A stretch of DNA of 6,976 nucleotides from Ramlibacter sp. (GTDB lineage: Bacteria; Pseudomonadota; Gammaproteobacteria; Burkholderiales; Burkholderiaceae_C): assembly GCA_021156245.1 (NCBI GenBank), contig JAJNBO010000133.1, positions 1 through 6,976 of the forward strand, written 5' to 3'. A program made the translations under genes and the position numbers. Under the pieces are notes generated by a model that worked only from the letters and a program-made list of their open reading frames with translations, had not been told where the DNA came from and did no database searches. Positions 4,613 to 6,976 of the stretch are shown piece by piece. Positions within the stretch are counted from its first letter, which is position 1; every line of letters starts with the position of its first letter.

Positions 4613-6736
4613 TCAGCGACGGCCGCCGCCGCGCTCGTCGTCGTCGCGGCCACGGCCGCCACCACCGCCACCGCCGCGCTGCTCGCGCTCGGCGCGCTGC
4701 GGCTGTTGGCGCTGGGGCTGCTCGCGCTCGGCGCGTTGCGGCTGCTCACGCTCCATGCGTTGCGGCTGCTGGCGCTCCATGCGCTGCGGCTGCTCGCGCT
4801 CGACGCGCTGGGGACGCTCGGCCCGCTCGGCCCGCTCGGCACGCTCGGCACGCTCCGGACGTTCCGCACGCTCGGGACGCTGCGGGCGCTCTGCGCGTTC
4901 CGGACGTTCGGCGCGTTCCGGCCGTTCGGCGCGCTCCGGGCGCTGCTGCTGCACGCGCTCCTGGCGCTGCTCGCGCGCCTCGGGGCCACGGCCACCGCCG
5001 CGCTCGTCGCGGGCTTCCGGGCCCCGGCCTGGACGGTCCTCGCGGAAGCCCTGGCGCGCACCCTGGCGGTCCTCGCCACGCGGACTCGGGCGTCCACCGG
5101 CGCGGTCGTTGTCGTCTCCCCGGCGGCCACCGGCGCGATCGTTGTCACCACCACGCGGACTCGGACGGCCGCCTGCGCGGTCGTTGTCGTCTCCGCGGCG
5201 GCCACCGGCGCGGTCGTTGTCGCCGCCGCGCGGGCCCGGACGGCCACCGGCGCGGTCGTTGTCGTCTCCGCGGCGGCCACCGGCGCGGTCATTGCCGCCG
5301 CGGGCACTGGCGCGCACTTCCTGCTTGCGGCGCTCGGCAAAGTGCGCCCCGCCGGCGGTGTGCACGCGGGCCGGACGGGCTTGCAGGCGCACCACGGCGT
5401 TGCCGCGGATGGCACGCAGCTCGACCCGGTTGGGACGGTCCGGCACGAAGCCGATGCGGGCGCGGGCAATCACTTGCGCGTTGAGCGGGGCCCAGGCGCG
5501 GTACACCGGACGGCCCAGGCGGAAGTCGCCGATCTGCACCGCGGTCACGGCATAGGGGCGGCGGGCCCAGTAGTAGTTGGTGAAGCCGCGCGGATAGGCG
5601 CGCAGGTTGAAGCCGAAGTTGACGCCACCGATGTAGCGCGACGACACGCGGAAGTGCGGCCACCACACTTCACCGGGAGCCAGCGGATACCAGCCGACGC
5701 CGGGGCCGGAGCGCACCACCAGGTTGCCGCCGGGGCCGCCGCCGAGGAACACGACGAGCGCGGGCGAATAGACCGGGCGCGGCGCGAGCCGGCCGGGCAC
5801 CCAGGCCCAGCGGTTGTGGATCTGGGCCCAGCGGCCGTAGTGGAAGGGCGCGAAACCCCAGGGAGCTTCGTCCACCCAGGTCCAGCCGTAGGGGGCCACG
5901 TGGGTCCAGCGGCCCTGGCGATAAGGCGCCCAGTTCTCGGGCGTGTTGCGCGGGTACCAGACGGCACCGTGCTCGGGGACCTGCTGCCAGTCACCATGCT
6001 GGTCGAGCTGCGAATAGCCGACCACGCCGCGCGGCACGTAGCGCGCCGAGACGGACTGTTCTTCGGCGCGGTTGCGCTCGCCGGCCCACTGCGCGAGGTC
6101 GTCCGGACGATAGCCCGGCGCCTGCGCCTGCGCGAGCGAACGGCCGCCGTAGGCGGCGGTCTGGCCGGCAGCCAGCTGGACCGACTGCGCGCCGTCACCG
6201 AACACGGTGGCCGAGCCGCTGATCACGGTCACGCGGGTGTAGCCCGCCTTGTCGTCCACGTCCACGCGCACTTCGCCGGGCTGCATCATGCGCACCGCGA
6301 CGTTCGGCGTGTCGATCTCGAAGTTCTCGTCCTGCTGGAGGTCGCGCACCCGTGCGTTCAGCGAGCCCTGCTCCACGATCAGCTGGGAACCCCGGTCGTC
6401 CAGCGCGCTGACGCCCACGTGCGTTTCACTGCCGACGTGCAGCGTGGCCGTGTCGAGTTGCAGCTCGGCACGCGCTCCGCGGTCGGTCCAGAGGCGGTCG
6501 CCGTCGACCAGCGGACGGTTCTGCGGCAGCTCGATCCAGTCGTCCTCACCCTCGGGGGCAAACACGACTTCTCCCTGGCGGGCGCTGACGTGCGCCACCC
6601 GGCCAGGCGGGTCGGCTTCCTCCTCGCCACCCTGGGCGGGCTGCTGCGCGAAAGCGGCCGTTGCGAACCAGGACAGCACGAGCGCGGCCAGCCAGGGCAA
6701 GCGGCGCCAGAAAGATCTGTAAGTCATAAGGTGCAT
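4613..6736 (-). CDS. Secreted FecR-domain / DUF6600-like protein with repetitive Arg-rich C-terminal tail
   Basis: The protein has 707 residues. The N terminus is a signal peptide: basic RRL, a hydrophobic core and a likely AFA/QQ cleavage site (30/31), so it is exported to the periplasm or beyond. Residues about 46-190 match a FecR-like domain (GEV.FAPEG, LVDGDRLWTDRGARAELQL, FEIDTPN.AVRM.PGEVRVDV). Residues about 235-410 are Trp/Tyr-rich in the DUF6600 style, with two copies of an AP...GRW...W.WV motif (270-288 and 296-313) and WVDEAPWGFAPFHYG. Residues 480-707 are low complexity: 25-residue NDRAGGR repeats, an RPERAE array, a QPQR-based 8-residue array, then Gly7 and an acidic/Gly-Arg end. 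No anti-sigma transmembrane segment is seen, and no ECF sigma gene lies nearby, so a FecR signalling role is unsupported; function is unknown. Neither start at 6736 nor the in-frame ATG at 6727 (three codons on, leaving a more compact signal peptide) has a clear Shine-Dalgarno. It is transcribed convergently with the EF-G-like gene. Confidence 0.85.
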   Translation of the reverse strand: MHLMTYRSFWRRLPWLAALVLSWFATAAFAQQPAQGGEEEADPPGRVAHVSARQGEVVFAPEGEDDWIELPQNRPLVDGDRLWTDRGARAELQLDTATLHVGSETHVGVSALDDRGSQLIVEQGSLNARVRDLQQDENFEIDTPNVAVRMMQPGEVRVDVDDKAGYTRVTVISGSATVFGDGAQSVQLAAGQTAAYGGRSLAQAQAPGYRPDDLAQWAGERNRAEEQSVSARYVPRGVVGYSQLDQHGDWQQVPEHGAVWYPRNTPENWAPYRQGRWTHVAPYGWTWVDEAPWGFAPFHYGRWAQIHNRWAWVPGRLAPRPVYSPALVVFLGGGPGGNLVVRSGPGVGWYPLAPGEVWWPHFRVSSRYIGGVNFGFNLRAYPRGFTNYYWARRPYAVTAVQIGDFRLGRPVYRAWAPLNAQVIARARIGFVPDRPNRVELRAIRGNAVVRLQARPARVHTAGGAHFAERRKQEVRASARGGNDRAGGRRGDDNDRAGGRPGPRGGDNDRAGGRRGDDNDRAGGRPSPRGGDNDRAGGRRGDDNDRAGGRPSPRGEDRQGARQGFREDRPGRGPEARDERGGGRGPEAREQRQERVQQQRPERAERPERAERPERAERPQRPERAERPERAERAERAERAERPQRVEREQPQRMERQQPQRMEREQPQRAEREQPQRQQPQRAEREQRGGGGGGGRGRDDDERGGGRR
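4676..4804 (-). repeat. 24-bp coding tandem repeat (8-residue QPQR units)
   Basis: Residues 645-687 of the FecR/DUF6600 protein consist of 8-residue units of the form [V/M/A]ER[E/Q]QPQR. There are four full units (645-652, 653-660, 661-668, 669-676), a shortened QQPQR (677-681) and a last partial AEREQR. The shortened unit shows loss of three codons in register. The composition is Gln, Arg and Glu, predicted disordered or helical. Confidence 0.8.
4805..4942 (-). repeat. 18-bp / 9-bp coding tandem repeat (RPERAE and ERA units)
   Basis: Residues 599-644 are built from RPERAE hexads, interrupted by RPQ at 617-619 and collapsing to a run of ERA triplets at 631-639. Alternating Glu and Arg with a 3-residue beat gives a highly charged but near-neutral strand. 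The 3- and 6-codon periods keep the frame, so copy number can change without breaking the protein. Confidence 0.8.
5078..5299 (-). repeat. 75-bp coding tandem repeat, three copies (25-residue NDRAGGR units)
   Basis: Units lie at 5228-5299 (72 bp, first in the protein), 5153-5227 and 5078-5152 (75 bp each). The two 75-bp units differ at about eight positions by eye. Each unit contains two NDRAGGR half-units (residues 482-488 and 493-499 in the first), giving six in all. Gly-Arg rich segments flanked by Asp resemble RGG-type low-complexity sequence. Confidence 0.85.
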
Positions 6737-6793
6737 GGCAGGCTGTGAAAGAACTGGAGATGTTCCCTCAACGCGCTACCCCCCCAGGTGGGA

Positions 6794-6809
6794 GTAAACC
6801 CTTTGTAAA
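6794..6809. promoter_or_regulatory. Direct repeat GTAAA-N6-GTAAA, candidate regulator site
   Basis: GTAAA occurs at 6794-6798 and again at 6805-6809, a period of 11 bases, close to one helical turn. The layout is typical of OmpR/PhoB-type response-regulator sites. It overlaps the candidate -10 box of the minus-strand gene. The same stretch holds an inverted repeat, CCCTTT (6799-6804) with AAAGGG (6813-6818). No regulator gene is in the window. Confidence 0.3.
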
Positions 6810-6835
6810 GATAAAGGGGACTTGGATGCAGTGAA
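6808..6835 (-). promoter_or_regulatory. Candidate sigma-70 promoter for the FecR/DUF6600 gene
   Basis: Read on the minus strand, TTCACT (6830-6835) and TATCTT (6808-6813) are 16 bases apart, each matching consensus at four of six positions. They lie in the only AT-rich island of the 240-base upstream region. Predicted transcription would begin near 6801, leaving a leader of about 65 bases before the ATG at 6736. Confidence 0.3.
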
Positions 6836-6976
6836 CACCAAGGTTCGTGATTTCCGCACGGCTTTCCTGGCTCGGCGGGCTCCGTTGCTGCGGCGCAGCG
6901 AGTCCATCGGTTTCGGGCAAAAGCGTTTCGACTTGGCATGCTAACGATCGAGGCGTAGTCTCGCTGCCGGCCTGCG

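Noticed and set aside
5078..5299. Regular repeats that might suggest a CRISPR array
   Set aside because: The units are directly contiguous with no unique spacers, have a 75-bp period in phase with a reading frame, and differ by substitutions, as expected for a coding tandem repeat.
3712..5484. A 590-residue plus-strand open frame spanning the end of the EF-G-like gene and the repeat region
   Set aside because: It runs in another frame of a clear gene, crosses the terminator hairpin, and gives low-complexity Arg/Ala/Gly sequence without motifs.
4706..6748. A 680-residue plus-strand open frame opposite the FecR/DUF6600 gene
   Set aside because: The translation is a run of Leu/Ala/Thr/Val with repeats that simply mirror the coding repeats on the other strand. 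The minus-strand reading has a signal peptide and recognisable domains.
6724..6939. A 71-residue minus-strand open frame upstream of the FecR/DUF6600 gene
   Set aside because: It overlaps the start of that gene and covers the AT-rich promoter island. No ribosome binding site or recognisable feature supports it.

Overview
The window is GC-rich (codon third positions almost all G or C) and looks like a betaproteobacterial chromosome, most probably of the order Burkholderiales. That placement is inferred from base composition and from the FecR/DUF6600-type periplasmic protein, a kind of gene I know from that group; no rRNA or other taxonomic marker is present. I see no tRNA, insertion sequence, phage gene or CRISPR array.

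Left part, plus strand (1-2383). Three genes are read in one direction. The first is a DMT/EamA-family membrane transporter whose first codons lie outside the window. After a 28-base gap comes a LicD/fukutin-type phosphosugar or phosphocholine transferase homologue. Its stop overlaps (ATGA) the start of an IspD-type cytidylyltransferase homologue. The last two look like a translationally coupled pair: one enzyme to make a CDP-activated alcohol phosphate, one to transfer it to a glycan or other acceptor. This resembles the human pair ISPD (CDP-ribitol synthase) and FKRP/fukutin (ribitol-phosphate transferases). The IspD-like protein keeps the CTP-binding signature but has lost residues that bind methylerythritol phosphate, so it is probably not the housekeeping isoprenoid enzyme. 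This pair is the best candidate for an undescribed pathway in the window.

Middle, plus strand (2384-4501). A candidate promoter and a clear ribosome binding site precede a full-length EF-G-like translational GTPase. It belongs to the divergent EF-G-like group: switch I lacks the RGITI motif, and the catalytic histidine of the DTPGH motif is alanine.

A 111-base gap (4502-4612) separates this gene from a convergent gene. It holds a strong hairpin that can serve both strands as terminator, and a second perfect hairpin.

Right part, minus strand (4613-6736). One gene encodes a secreted protein with a signal peptide, a FecR-like domain, a Trp/Tyr-rich DUF6600-like region and a roughly 230-residue low-complexity tail built from three different tandem repeat arrays. 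Upstream of it (6737-6976) I see no gene. This stretch has one AT-rich island with a candidate promoter and an 11-base-period direct repeat that resembles a response-regulator site; I see nothing I can name in 6840-6976.
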